A stretch of 64,000 nt of DNA, taken from contig PHBH01000036.1 in NCBI GenBank assembly GCA_002840535.1, forward strand, positions 1-64,000, read 5' to 3'. The stretch's first letter is position 1. Every line of letters begins with the position of its first letter. Of this stretch, positions 26,074 through 34,264 are shown piece by piece. The notes under the pieces are model-generated. The model made no database searches, was not told the origin of the DNA, and worked only from the letters and a program-made list of their open reading frames with translations. The position numbers were made by a program, and so were the translations under genes. This DNA is from Deltaproteobacteria bacterium HGW-Deltaproteobacteria-15. GTDB taxonomy: Bacteria > Desulfobacterota > DSM-4660 > Desulfatiglandales > HGW-15.

Positions 26074-27291
26074 TCAAATGTACTGATCCACGATCTCCGT
26101 AATAAATCTCTCCACTTCCGGGAGGCCGCCCTTTGCCATCAGTTCCTCGATCAGCCTCTGCAGTTTTTCATATGTCGCCCGATCCCTTTGAAGGTCGTCG
26201 GTGGAACGATAGGCCCCCCCTCTTCTTCCGACACGGTAGATCAGCCGTTCCTTGTCCGGAAGTTCCTGATATCTTCGGATCACCTCGAGCATTTTGCCTT
26301 TGTCTTCGGGCAGCTTTCCAGTGACCTCCTCCAACAGGTTCATGATATGGTCGCTCGTGACCATGCTGGAGATTCTTTCCAAGCGCTCGATGAACACGCG
26401 CAGTTCCTCTGCAATATTGTCATCGGATTGCATGTGGAACTCCCCGCTCCTGATCTTTTCATAAAGGAGCACCCTCTCGGGAACGCGCAGGCTCCTGATA
26501 CGAATGAAATGGGGATTGATTTGGTTGAGCACATCCGCGGTGGCCAGAGCGTGGGCTTCCCACAGTTCTTTTCCGCCGAGCCCCGGCATGACGTACTCGG
26601 AAAGCTCCATTCCCGCTTCCAGGACCTTTTTCCCCGCTTCGACCTGTTGGGTAGCGCTCACCCCCTTTTTTACCAGCTTCAGGAGGGGATCGTACCCGGT
26701 CTCCAAACCTACGTGGATTCTGTTCAGCCCTGCTTCCCTGATTCTCCTGAGGGCATCCACCGACCTCCGTACGATCGTTCTGGAACGGGAATAGGTGGTC
26801 ACTCTCGATATCTCAGGGAACTTCTGCCGAAGGAACTCCAAGACCTCCACCAGGTCATCCGGCGGCATGATGAGATTATCTGCATCCTGAAGAAAACAGG
26901 AACCCGTTCCGTAGTAGAGCCAACCGGCAATGCTTCGGTACCCGTCGCTGTAAACGGAGGAGGAAAAGATTGTGCTGATTACGTGGTTGTTGACCCGGCC
27001 GCTTTGGCCCAGTTTCCAGGAGAGGGCTTTGATGTCGTCGGCAATATCCTTTGCCGTCTCAATGTCTCTCTTGATCTCTTCGACCGTTCTCAGGGAAAAT
27101 TTCCTGCCCTTGTATACGGGGCAGAAAAGACATTGGTTCCAGGGACAATTCCGGGTAATTCGGAGCAAAAGGCTCTGCGCCTCGCTGGGGGGTCTGATCG
27201 GCCCTTGCTCAAAACCTGTTTTTCCCGCCACCCGACTCTCCTCCCGAAACCCCTGACCTCTGTCTCGACAATACTCAGAAGCATATATCAA
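26074..27291 (-). CDS. radical SAM protein
   Basis: A 405-residue radical SAM enzyme. The cluster motif is TRNCPWNQCLFCPVYKG with Cys49, Cys54 and Cys57, that is C-x4-C-x2-C rather than the common C-x3-C-x2-C. The TIM-barrel continues with RTVEEIKRDIETAKDIADDI, VTTYSRSRTI, LNRIHVGLETGYDPLL and a later MPGLGGKELWEAHALATADVLNQI. The last 100 residues are helical and lack further Cys clusters. The fold is Elp3/HemN-like but the reaction is unknown. Both flanks are short intergenic gaps, so it is probably transcribed alone. Confidence 0.85.
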   Translation of the reverse strand: MIYASEYCRDRGQGFREESRVAGKTGFEQGPIRPPSEAQSLLLRITRNCPWNQCLFCPVYKGRKFSLRTVEEIKRDIETAKDIADDIKALSWKLGQSGRVNNHVISTIFSSSVYSDGYRSIAGWLYYGTGSCFLQDADNLIMPPDDLVEVLEFLRQKFPEISRVTTYSRSRTIVRRSVDALRRIREAGLNRIHVGLETGYDPLLKLVKKGVSATQQVEAGKKVLEAGMELSEYVMPGLGGKELWEAHALATADVLNQINPHFIRIRSLRVPERVLLYEKIRSGEFHMQSDDNIAEELRVFIERLERISSMVTSDHIMNLLEEVTGKLPEDKGKMLEVIRRYQELPDKERLIYRVGRRGGAYRSTDDLQRDRATYEKLQRLIEELMAKGGLPEVERFITEIVDQYI

Positions 27292-27311
27292 TCCTACAGA
27301 ATTTCAAGTTT

Positions 27312-29411
27312 TTACCGGTAGCTGATCCTGAATTTCTTCTGCATATACTCAAGGTATTCGTTCCCATACTGCACATTCAGAATCCATAGCTGATACAGCT
27401 TCTCATAAGGTATCCCTCTTTCCTTGACATAATCGACAGGAAAGGAAAGTACAGGCACTTTATCGGTCCGATATCTGCCTCCCAGGATGGAGATGGCTGT
27501 GGAAAGCACATTCCATGGAAGGCCTTCCTGATCGGCCACAAGGACCGTCATGCCATTTAGAAGTTCCGAAAGGTTGAAGCCCAGATCAGAGTGATTGCAG
27601 AGAAGAATGGCCTTGAGTGCGCCTTGGTATGTCAGGGAGAATGTTTGCCAAGCCCTTCTGAGACCCACCTTCTCATAGACCTGGCTCAGGTGCTCGTCGC
27701 CCGGCTGGTCCCCTCCGCCTCGCATCAGCCCGAGGCCGTCAAGGAGCAGCCCGCCGGAGACGTGATCATAGACCCGGCTGAATTCCCACATGTGAAAAGG
27801 GCTGCATTCCTCAAGGGACCACTCCTCCGGAAGCTGTGTGGTCACGGAATGCGCCGTATAGGGCAGGTAGCAGAAAAGATCTGTGGAACAACCCTTCGGG
27901 TTATTCAGTTCTCTGGCAAACCCGCCGAACACTCTGTCCGGGAAGGCATTTTCAGGACGGAAGTAGGACATGACATAGTCCATATTTGCAGAGGGCAGCC
28001 GATGCATGTCATTGAGATAATGCATGATCTGCTTCAACACCATGAAGCCGGTACGCTTGCTGTTCATGGATTGAGCGGCATGGTGATGAATCATCCAGGC
28101 TCTTTCGTAAGCCCGGACCATCGAAATATGCCCGTAGATACGACCGTTGCTCTGGTAGGTGAAATGCCTTGCGATTTCGGGATTTTCAAGATAAAGCTTC
28201 TCGTAAGTCTTTCGGAATTCATCCCTGTAGGATTGAATGAGCCGGTACTTCTTCGGGTAGATGAATCCTGCTGTGAAGAAGAACTCCCACAGAGCATCCA
28301 TATCCACTTCACTGGAGATGTATGCGTTGGAATCGATGGCGCTGGTCAGAATATGGGTCAGCAGGCTGTAAGCCTGTATGCCCATATCCAGGATAGCCAG
28401 GCCGCACCGGACACCTTCCTCTTCTTCCATCTGATAGATCACCTGGGCGGAACACTTGATGTTCAGCGCCCCCGCGAAAGTCACCACCAATTCCGGGATC
28501 ATCATGCCGGGGATCAGCATCCTGTCTTCCGTCTTCTCTCGAACGGAAAACCCCGAAGACGAGATGTTTTCCACCTGCATGAACACCCTCCTTCGCAGCA
28601 GGGGGTGCATAAAACTCAGGGTGGGAGAAGGAACCAGTTTCTGTCTCGTATTGCGGATCTGTTTGTTTTTGAATCGCCTGAAAATCTCCTGCGAGGGGCA
28701 GACGACCACCTCTCCATCGCCGTTGCTGAAATTGCTTCGGACATGCCGGCAAGCGCCTGAAAAGACCATTTGGCCGTCATAGTTCAAGTGAACCGTGAAG
28801 GGCTCCGACTGATTGAACCATCTGAAAGAACACGAGGCTTGAGGCTTTACGTGCAGGCGAAATCCCCTGGGGCTGAAATCAACAAGGTTTCCTTTTGCCA
28901 CAAAGCCGCTCTGAATCAACTCTGCGTCGATTCCCTGGCAGGAATATCGTCTTGAACGGCGTTGACCAACCGCATACCCGGAAGTCGGCAGTACGATGGA
29001 GATCCCTTCTTTGCTCATTCCCTCGAGTTCAGCAGGCAGCAATATCATGGATCGACCGTCATCGAGGATCAGATAGAGGACACTGTAGTGTTCGAAACCG
29101 TGATCAAATCTCTCCGGTTCAGCCCAACGGCAAAAGAGAGTCTGGCCGAGAGATGGTTCGGGATGAGCCCTGACAAGGATGCTCTCTTCAAAACGGGTGT
29201 CCTGCAGGAGTACCAGCACAATACCGTCCGTGAAGTGAGCATGATTCAGAAGATTGGTCAGGGAATCCCTGCTGACTGTTTTTGCATCTTCCAGAGCGTG
29301 CATGAGGTTATGGTGTTTGAACAGCCAAGGCGGAAGCCACCCCGCTCTTTCAGACATCTGTCGAACGGATCCGACTTTCCTCTGCAGGATTCTCGCTGCA
29401 TCCGTATCCAT
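27312..29411 (-). CDS. large protein with two PilZ-like domains
   Basis: A 699-residue cytosolic protein. Domain 1 (about 1-145) is an unrecognised helical-beta region. A PilZ c-di-GMP binding domain follows, with RRSRR at 151-155 and DFSPRG at 178-183. A second PilZ-like domain has the RRR...VENISSSGF segment at 273-289. The C-terminal 300 residues include TYEKLYLENPEIARHFTYQSNGRIYGHISMVRAYERAWMIHHHAA, with an acyltransferase-like look (inference). Start ATG 29411 is preceded by GAAGGGGG. It probably links c-di-GMP to an envelope or motility output. Confidence 0.75.
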   Translation of the reverse strand: MDTDAARILQRKVGSVRQMSERAGWLPPWLFKHHNLMHALEDAKTVSRDSLTNLLNHAHFTDGIVLVLLQDTRFEESILVRAHPEPSLGQTLFCRWAEPERFDHGFEHYSVLYLILDDGRSMILLPAELEGMSKEGISIVLPTSGYAVGQRRSRRYSCQGIDAELIQSGFVAKGNLVDFSPRGFRLHVKPQASCSFRWFNQSEPFTVHLNYDGQMVFSGACRHVRSNFSNGDGEVVVCPSQEIFRRFKNKQIRNTRQKLVPSPTLSFMHPLLRRRVFMQVENISSSGFSVREKTEDRMLIPGMMIPELVVTFAGALNIKCSAQVIYQMEEEEGVRCGLAILDMGIQAYSLLTHILTSAIDSNAYISSEVDMDALWEFFFTAGFIYPKKYRLIQSYRDEFRKTYEKLYLENPEIARHFTYQSNGRIYGHISMVRAYERAWMIHHHAAQSMNSKRTGFMVLKQIMHYLNDMHRLPSANMDYVMSYFRPENAFPDRVFGGFARELNNPKGCSTDLFCYLPYTAHSVTTQLPEEWSLEECSPFHMWEFSRVYDHVSGGLLLDGLGLMRGGGDQPGDEHLSQVYEKVGLRRAWQTFSLTYQGALKAILLCNHSDLGFNLSELLNGMTVLVADQEGLPWNVLSTAISILGGRYRTDKVPVLSFPVDYVKERGIPYEKLYQLWILNVQYGNEYLEYMQKKFRISYR

Positions 29412-29750
29412 GTTGCCCCCCTTCAAGTAAGTATTTGCCTTTGATCTGCCAAGACCGCTTCATACAATGAAGTTTTACATGAGATATTCTCTGTAAGAAA
29501 ATAAGGTACAGGCCTAATTCCACTTCGTTGTACTAGTGAGATTCAAGATGACGTCGATATCTCGCTTCTTCCCTTTTGACCGTTCCTATCACAAGATTCG
29601 TGCCATCTTGGGGCTTCACAGAAAACATAAAGTAGTCCTAGAGGTATCCGATACTTATCGAACAAGGTCACTTTCGCAGACGATTACCACCTGATCATTC
29701 TTAAAGAGTTGCACAAAATGGGGTGCACAAAGCACAGATTTCTGTGCATT
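29412..29750. other. intergenic region
   Basis: About 340 bp upstream of the PilZ gene and downstream of the MerR-like gene. It holds the GAAGGGGG ribosome binding site and a hairpin at the far end; otherwise I see nothing distinct. The base composition is AT-richer than the genes. Confidence 0.4.
29732..29747 (-). terminator. hairpin after the MerR-like gene
   Basis: A seven-base inverted repeat GCACAGA/TCTGTGC with a two-base loop, three bases past the stop codon. On the minus strand it is followed by TTTGTG, a poor T tract. Confidence 0.35.
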
Positions 29751-30581
29751 TCACAGCGGCGATTGCTCCTGGGCATAGATAAAAAGGATGCCGTTCTTCG
29801 CAAAAATAGAAGTCACCTTGAAAAGATCGCTCGAACCCTCTCTTGAGAGGAGACTCACGTACGTTTCCCTGATCGTTTGGGGATGCACCGGGTTGACATG
29901 GTCGTATGTCTTCTCGAGGACACCTATTTCTCCTTCAGAGATGCCCCGATATAGCCGTCCAATCCAGGTCTTTCCGGGCTTCACCAGCTTTGCGTAGGCC
30001 ATGTGCAGTTGAATCAGATCCTTCCAATTCGATACCTGCCGGTGGAATTCCCAGTGAAAAAGCAGATGAAAGATATTATGGAAAATTGCGGATTCCGCAT
30101 GTTTTATGATTCCTTTGAACAGCTTGACTTCGGCTTCCCTGTTGACCCATGCCAGGTCGAAGTCGTAATTCAGGAAATAGGAGGGAAAGGAGATCTCCTC
30201 AAAGGCGAGTCTCAACTCTGCTGTGCGCAGACGATCTTCTCTGGGTTCATCCGGAAAAGGTTGTCGCTTCACTGTGGTTTCAGCTGCCGGGCCGGGCGTA
30301 TAGGGTTCCACGGACTCCACCCGGAGCATCTCCGAGATCTCCCCTATGCTCTTGCCTTCCCTTTTCAGCCGCTGAACGAATTCGATTCTCTCGAGAACAC
30401 TGTTTGGGAAATATCCGATCTTTTTGATTCCCCCTGCCCTCTCCTTAGGTCTTTGGACCACGGGCTTTGGAAGGATGCCGAGGCGAATATAGTTGTTCAG
30501 AGTCGCCCTCGATATCCCGGTTCGTTCGAGAATCTCCTTGCTGCTGATCCAGTTCTCTGGAGGCTGGGCCTGTGAATCCAT
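29751..30581 (-). CDS. MerR-type transcriptional regulator with PAS-like/MmyB-like C-terminus
   Basis: A 276-residue regulator. The N-terminal winged HTH (about 11-80) is MerR-like: WISSKEILERTGISRATLNNYIRLGILPKP and GYFPNSVLERIEFVQRLKREGKSIGEISEML. A proline-rich linker leads to a C-terminal domain (about 125-276) resembling PAS or the MmyB-like ligand pocket (SFPSYFLNYDFDLAWVNREAE, HNIFHLLFHWEFH). It could sense a small molecule. Repeated TATACTGTCT sites upstream suggest autoregulation. Confidence 0.82.
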   Translation of the reverse strand: MDSQAQPPENWISSKEILERTGISRATLNNYIRLGILPKPVVQRPKERAGGIKKIGYFPNSVLERIEFVQRLKREGKSIGEISEMLRVESVEPYTPGPAAETTVKRQPFPDEPREDRLRTAELRLAFEEISFPSYFLNYDFDLAWVNREAEVKLFKGIIKHAESAIFHNIFHLLFHWEFHRQVSNWKDLIQLHMAYAKLVKPGKTWIGRLYRGISEGEIGVLEKTYDHVNPVHPQTIRETYVSLLSREGSSDLFKVTSIFAKNGILFIYAQEQSPL

Positions 30582-30596
30582 GAATTTCGGTATGCT

Positions 30597-30606
30597 TATA
30601 CTGTCT
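30597..30606 (+). promoter_or_regulatory. operator half-site TATACTGTCT near the MerR-like start
   Basis: Identical to the half-site of the palindrome at 30701-30728. It lies 16 bases upstream of the start codon, in the predicted untranslated leader. A second, two-mismatch site (GATACTGTTT) is at 30611-30620. Confidence 0.6.
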
Positions 30607-30700
30607 AATTGATACTGTTTATTGTCTTAGGCATGAGGAATAAATGAACATTAAGTTGAGCTTCTAACCTTATTTAAACATTGATGTCAAGCAAAAAAAT

Positions 30701-30728
30701 AGACAGTATAATCATTTCTATACTGTCT
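30701..30728. promoter_or_regulatory. perfect operator palindrome AGACAGTATA-N8-TATACTGTCT
   Basis: A ten-base inverted repeat with no mismatch around an eight-base spacer, 120 bp upstream of the MerR-like gene. A further site with one mismatch (TAAACTGTCT) follows at 30741-30750. On the minus strand a TTGACA lies at 30690-30685, so the palindrome sits just upstream of a possible -35. Confidence 0.7.
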
Positions 30729-30894
30729 TATTATGATGTCTAAACTGTCTAATACTCCTACCGTACACCTCGCGTTCCGCTTGAAATCGTTCGGAGGCGG
30801 AAAGTTCTCCCGACGAATGAAGCAGATTCGTCGGAGGCAGCCATCCGGACCTGTTCAGCAGGTTCTCACAGTGGGATTTTACAGCCGGAGGGAA

Positions 30895-31419
30895 TTAAAT
30901 GGAGATTTGTTGAATATCGCTTTTCCTTATCTGAGATCGCACGACTCCTCGCACCAGCAGCCCCAGGCCAAGGTCGTATTTTCGGTTTAATCTGAGGAGC
31001 ACGTACCCATCCTCAATCTGCAGATTGGAGGGGATGCCCTCCCCTTTCGCGAGAGATCGAAATTCTTCTACGGTCAGCTCCATGATGGAGCCGGTCGCCT
31101 TTGGGCCGAAGAGCTGCATCAACCGCGTGGTGGGTTTTACAAATCGGCCTACCCTCTGAAACGCTTTTATGCCGCAGGCAAATACCTTGAAGGCAGCGGC
31201 GAGTCCCAGGTGTGACGATCTCTTGATCAGCCACCAGCTCTGGCCTGTTTCCAGCATTTCGTATCCAGCGAAAACTGACGGCGCGATACCGAATCTTTCC
31301 TCAAGATAACGGAGCAGCGCGACGCGATCCTCATCCTTTGCGAAGCCTGGCCACGAAGAATCCCACTGAATCGACTCTGTGGGGGTAGAACCTGGCGGTG
31401 CTTTCCATTCGGGGGTCAT
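30895..31419 (-). CDS. standalone PUA-like RNA-binding protein
   Basis: A 174-residue protein whose C-terminal half (GSIMELTVEEFRSLAKGEGIPSNLQIEDGYVLLRLNRKYDLGLGLLVRGVVRSQIRKS) has the PUA-domain pattern found in NIP7 and in the C-terminus of NOL1/NOP2/Sun RNA methyltransferases. The start ATG at 31419 lies inside the upstream methyltransferase gene (89-bp overlap) and has its own AAAGGAGAG ribosome binding site. It probably works with that methyltransferase in rRNA modification; in related organisms the two parts are sometimes one protein. Confidence 0.75.
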   Translation of the reverse strand: MTPEWKAPPGSTPTESIQWDSSWPGFAKDEDRVALLRYLEERFGIAPSVFAGYEMLETGQSWWLIKRSSHLGLAAAFKVFACGIKAFQRVGRFVKPTTRLMQLFGPKATGSIMELTVEEFRSLAKGEGIPSNLQIEDGYVLLRLNRKYDLGLGLLVRGVVRSQIRKSDIQQISI

Positions 31420-32254
31420 AGTTCTCTCCTTTCCATGAGCGAAGCCCCGGCTCATGAGGGAATCCCAGATGAATCGGGAGAAGATCGGCATTCCTGTTTT
31501 CCAGCAGGTGCTGAACCACGGCCTCATTCTCCGCGGGGTCGTAGGTGCAGGTCGAGTACACCATCTCCCCGCCCTCTTTCAGAAGGTCGAAGCCGCGAAG
31601 AATGGCCCTCTTCTGGAGATTCAGAAGCCTCGGCCTGAAACCTCTCTCCTCGTAGTACGAAAAGGGGCTCCCCAGTCGAACTCTCCCCTCCCCTGAGCAA
31701 GGCACATCTGCGAGCACGTAGTCAAAGGAATGCCTTAAAGGGAATTCCTGCGCAGGATAACCCGTGATGACCGTATTCATAACCCCCAGCCTGGCAAGGG
31801 TATGCCCAAGGGGTATGCGCCTTCCCGAATAAAGCTCGTTGGCAATGACAAGACCGGTATTGTCCATCAGCTGTGCCAGGTGGGAAGTCTTTCCGCCCGG
31901 AGAGGCACAGAGATCGAGCACAAAGGACTCAGCTTTCACTCCGAGCGCAATGGATGCGAGACAGGAGGTCAGGGCCTGGGGATGAATGTACCCTAATGCA
32001 TACTCCAGCAACTTCCCGGGGTTCTCGAGTCCCGGTGCAGCGATCAGCGTGTTGTCCCCTTCTCTCACTCCCTCCACATGAATCTGCCGGGACAGGAGCT
32101 TTTCCATGACGAGGGAAGGATCGCATTTGATGGAGTTGACTCGAAGATGGGTGGGAAGGGATTGTTTCAGACTGTCCAAAAACAGGCCGAAATCAGGGAT
32201 GATGTCACGATACTTATCAAAAGCATCGAGATTTTCCGTTCGATGCGTGCTCAT
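31331..32254 (-). CDS. RsmF/NOL1/NOP2/Sun-type RNA (cytosine-C5) methyltransferase
   Basis: A 307-residue RNA m5C methyltransferase. SAM-binding motif I is DLCASPGGKT at 114-123. The motif IV Cys186 is in ADVPCSGEG and the motif VI catalytic Cys236 is in YSTCTYDPAENE. The N-terminal domain (residues 1-105) has the FLDSLKQSLPTHLRVN signature. It lacks the C-terminal PUA part of some relatives, which appears as the next gene. Its start overlaps the acyl-CoA dehydrogenase stop by four bases (ATGA). Confidence 0.93.
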   Translation of the reverse strand: MSTHRTENLDAFDKYRDIIPDFGLFLDSLKQSLPTHLRVNSIKCDPSLVMEKLLSRQIHVEGVREGDNTLIAAPGLENPGKLLEYALGYIHPQALTSCLASIALGVKAESFVLDLCASPGGKTSHLAQLMDNTGLVIANELYSGRRIPLGHTLARLGVMNTVITGYPAQEFPLRHSFDYVLADVPCSGEGRVRLGSPFSYYEERGFRPRLLNLQKRAILRGFDLLKEGGEMVYSTCTYDPAENEAVVQHLLENRNADLLPIHLGFPHEPGLRSWKGENYDPRMESTARFYPHRVDSVGFFVARLRKG

Positions 32255-33393
32255 TTTCCCATGACAATATCGGAAATGACCTTCCTTTGAATCTCGGATG
32301 TCCCTTCATAGAGAGTGAAAACCCTTGCGTCCCGATAATATCTCTCCACAGGAAAATCCTTCATATACCCATAACCGCCGTGGATCTGCAGGGCATGATA
32401 GGCAACCTTGTTTGCCATCTCGGAGGCAAAGACCTTGGCCATCGAAGCGGCCTTGGAAAAGTTTTCCCCTCTGTCCTTCATGGCCGCGGCATTCAAGGTG
32501 AGCAGCCTTGCCGCCTCGATGCTGGTGGCCATATCTGCAATCATCCACCGGATCCCCTGAAACTGTCCAATTGGCTTGTTGAACTGAATACGCTCCCTTG
32601 CATAGCTCACGGCCGCGTCCAAACATGCCTGTCCCAAGCCGACGGACTGGGAAGCAATGCCGATTCTACCGCCGTCCAGGGAGGCCATGGCAATGACGAA
32701 TCCCTCGCCCTCGTTTCCCAAGAGGTTCTCCCTGGGGATTCTGCAATCTTCGAAAACCAGTTCCACGGTGTCCGAACCGCGCAATCCCATTTTTTCCTCG
32801 ACCTTGCCCACGGAAAAGCCCGGGGTCCCCTTCTCTACAACAAAGGCGCTGATTCCGCGATGCTTTCTTGCACGGTCCGAATAGGCGGTTACGACAGTGA
32901 CGCCCGAGTTCTTTCCCGATGTGATAAAAGTCTTGGTGCCGTTGATCACATAGCTGTCGCCGTCCCTGATCGCCGTGGATCTCTGCCCGGCCGGATCGGA
33001 GCCTGCGCTTGCCTCTGTGAGCGCGAAGGATCCGATTATCTTTCCTGCGGAGAGTTTTCTGAGATAACGATCCTTGAGGAAATCCGAGCCGAAAAGAAAG
33101 ATGGGACCGCATGCCACTGAGTTGTGCACGGACATGATCACGGCTGTTGAGGCGCACGCATATGCGACCTCCTGAAGTGCCAGAGAGTAGCTGATCGTAT
33201 CCACTCCTGCGCCGCCGTATTCAGCCGGCACACTCATTCCCATGAGACCGAGGTCGCCCATTTTGCTCAGAATCTCGCCGGGAAATTCTCCTTTTCGGTC
33301 GCGCTCCGAGGCAGTGGGCAGGATTTCCGCCCTGGCGAAATCCCTGACCATGGCCCGGATCATCTTGTGCTCTTCAGTCAGCTCGAAAGGCAT
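32251..33393 (-). CDS. acyl-CoA dehydrogenase
   Basis: A 380-residue FAD enzyme oxidising acyl-CoA to enoyl-CoA in beta-oxidation. FAD/substrate motifs are GSFALTEASAGSD and FITSG, with catalytic Glu in LYEGTSEIQRK near the C-terminus. It resembles short-chain/butyryl-CoA dehydrogenases. Start at 33393 is supported by AAAGGGGAACAC; ten more codons upstream are open. It lies just after the XRE-cupin regulator on the same strand. Confidence 0.93.
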   Translation of the reverse strand: MPFELTEEHKMIRAMVRDFARAEILPTASERDRKGEFPGEILSKMGDLGLMGMSVPAEYGGAGVDTISYSLALQEVAYACASTAVIMSVHNSVACGPIFLFGSDFLKDRYLRKLSAGKIIGSFALTEASAGSDPAGQRSTAIRDGDSYVINGTKTFITSGKNSGVTVVTAYSDRARKHRGISAFVVEKGTPGFSVGKVEEKMGLRGSDTVELVFEDCRIPRENLLGNEGEGFVIAMASLDGGRIGIASQSVGLGQACLDAAVSYARERIQFNKPIGQFQGIRWMIADMATSIEAARLLTLNAAAMKDRGENFSKAASMAKVFASEMANKVAYHALQIHGGYGYMKDFPVERYYRDARVFTLYEGTSEIQRKVISDIVMGK

Positions 33394-33403
33394 GTGTTCC
33401 CCT

Positions 33404-33952
33404 TTAAGGAGTATAAAGCACAACGAGAAGTTCAGCTTTCACGCTGCTGATATTTCTCATTTTATGGACAATAGTAGAATTGAAGTGAAGACTCTGGCCG
33501 GGTGAGAGGATATTTTTGTTCTCCCCGACCATCACCTCCATCTTCCCCTTGAGCACATAAACGAATTCCTCACCCTGGTGCTGGTAGCTCACCCCCTTGT
33601 GAAGGGATTTGGGCTCAACGTGGATCTTGAATGCCTTGAGGTGCTTGTGTTTGGCCTCAGGCGTCAGGTTCTGGTAGCTGTATGCCTCGGTCCTCTTCTC
33701 GTAGTCTTCGGCCGAGCGACTTCCGGCCTTCTCTTTTTCTTCCTTCAGCAGGACTCCTGAGTCGATTTCCAGTGCCCGCGAGATCTGCAATATGGCGGAG
33801 ACCGGGGGAATGACCTCTCCCTTTTCGATCTGAGCCAGAAAGGCCGGGCTCAAGCCTGTCTCGTTGGCCAGATGAAGGAGGGTCATGTTCCTCTCTTTTC
33901 TCAACTTCATGACCCTTTTCGCAAAGGGCTGTGAAACGGACTTGCCTGCCAT
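33404..33952 (-). CDS. XRE-family regulator with C-terminal cupin domain
   Basis: A 182-residue regulator. The N-terminal HTH_XRE (about 8-65) is RVMKLRKERNMTLLHLANETGLSPAFLAQIEKGEVIPPVSAILQISRALEI. A C-terminal cupin (about 110-182) carries GEEFVYVLKGKMEVMVGENKNILSPGQSLHFNSTIVHKMRN. This fusion often controls metabolic operons in response to a small ligand. Start 33952 has AGAGG eight bases upstream; a GTG three codons earlier is possible. Its position between meaB and an acyl-CoA dehydrogenase suggests control of this module. Confidence 0.9.
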   Translation of the reverse strand: MAGKSVSQPFAKRVMKLRKERNMTLLHLANETGLSPAFLAQIEKGEVIPPVSAILQISRALEIDSGVLLKEEKEKAGSRSAEDYEKRTEAYSYQNLTPEAKHKHLKAFKIHVEPKSLHKGVSYQHQGEEFVYVLKGKMEVMVGENKNILSPGQSLHFNSTIVHKMRNISSVKAELLVVLYTP

Positions 33953-33964
33953 AGAATTCACCTC

Positions 33965-34264
33965 TCAATGATCTCCATTCATTTCCTTGCTCTGCCTGTC
34001 GTTCCCTGGGCGTAGAGCCCTGATCATCTGTGCTATGAGGCCGGCCACAATCGCAGCACTGAAGAGGATGATCATGGTGGACGCGATAAAAGACATTATG
34101 AACAGGGCGGGATCCGTGAGATAAAAGGACGAAACCAGAACATGAATCCCGAAAAGGATGAAGAAGCAGCCGCAGAGGGTCAGGACGATCCTGCCCAGCC
34201 ACCACAACACCACATCAGATCTTCGGGGTTCTGCATTCACTCCCTGGACCTGTGAAGAAATCAC
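33965..34264 (-). CDS. small two-TM membrane protein
   Basis: A 99-residue protein with two hydrophobic segments (about 22-46 and 55-83) and a charged C-terminal tail. No motif recognised. It overlaps the meaB stop by four bases (ATGA) and is followed 12 bases on by the XRE-cupin gene, so it belongs to the mutase operon by position. Role unknown. Confidence 0.7.
   Translation of the reverse strand: MISSQVQGVNAEPRRSDVVLWWLGRIVLTLCGCFFILFGIHVLVSSFYLTDPALFIMSFIASTMIILFSAAIVAGLIAQMIRALRPGNDRQSKEMNGDH

Noticed and set aside
30733..30990. 85-aa plus-strand frame starting within the operator array
   Set aside because: No ribosome binding site, overlaps the end of the PUA gene and has no family character.
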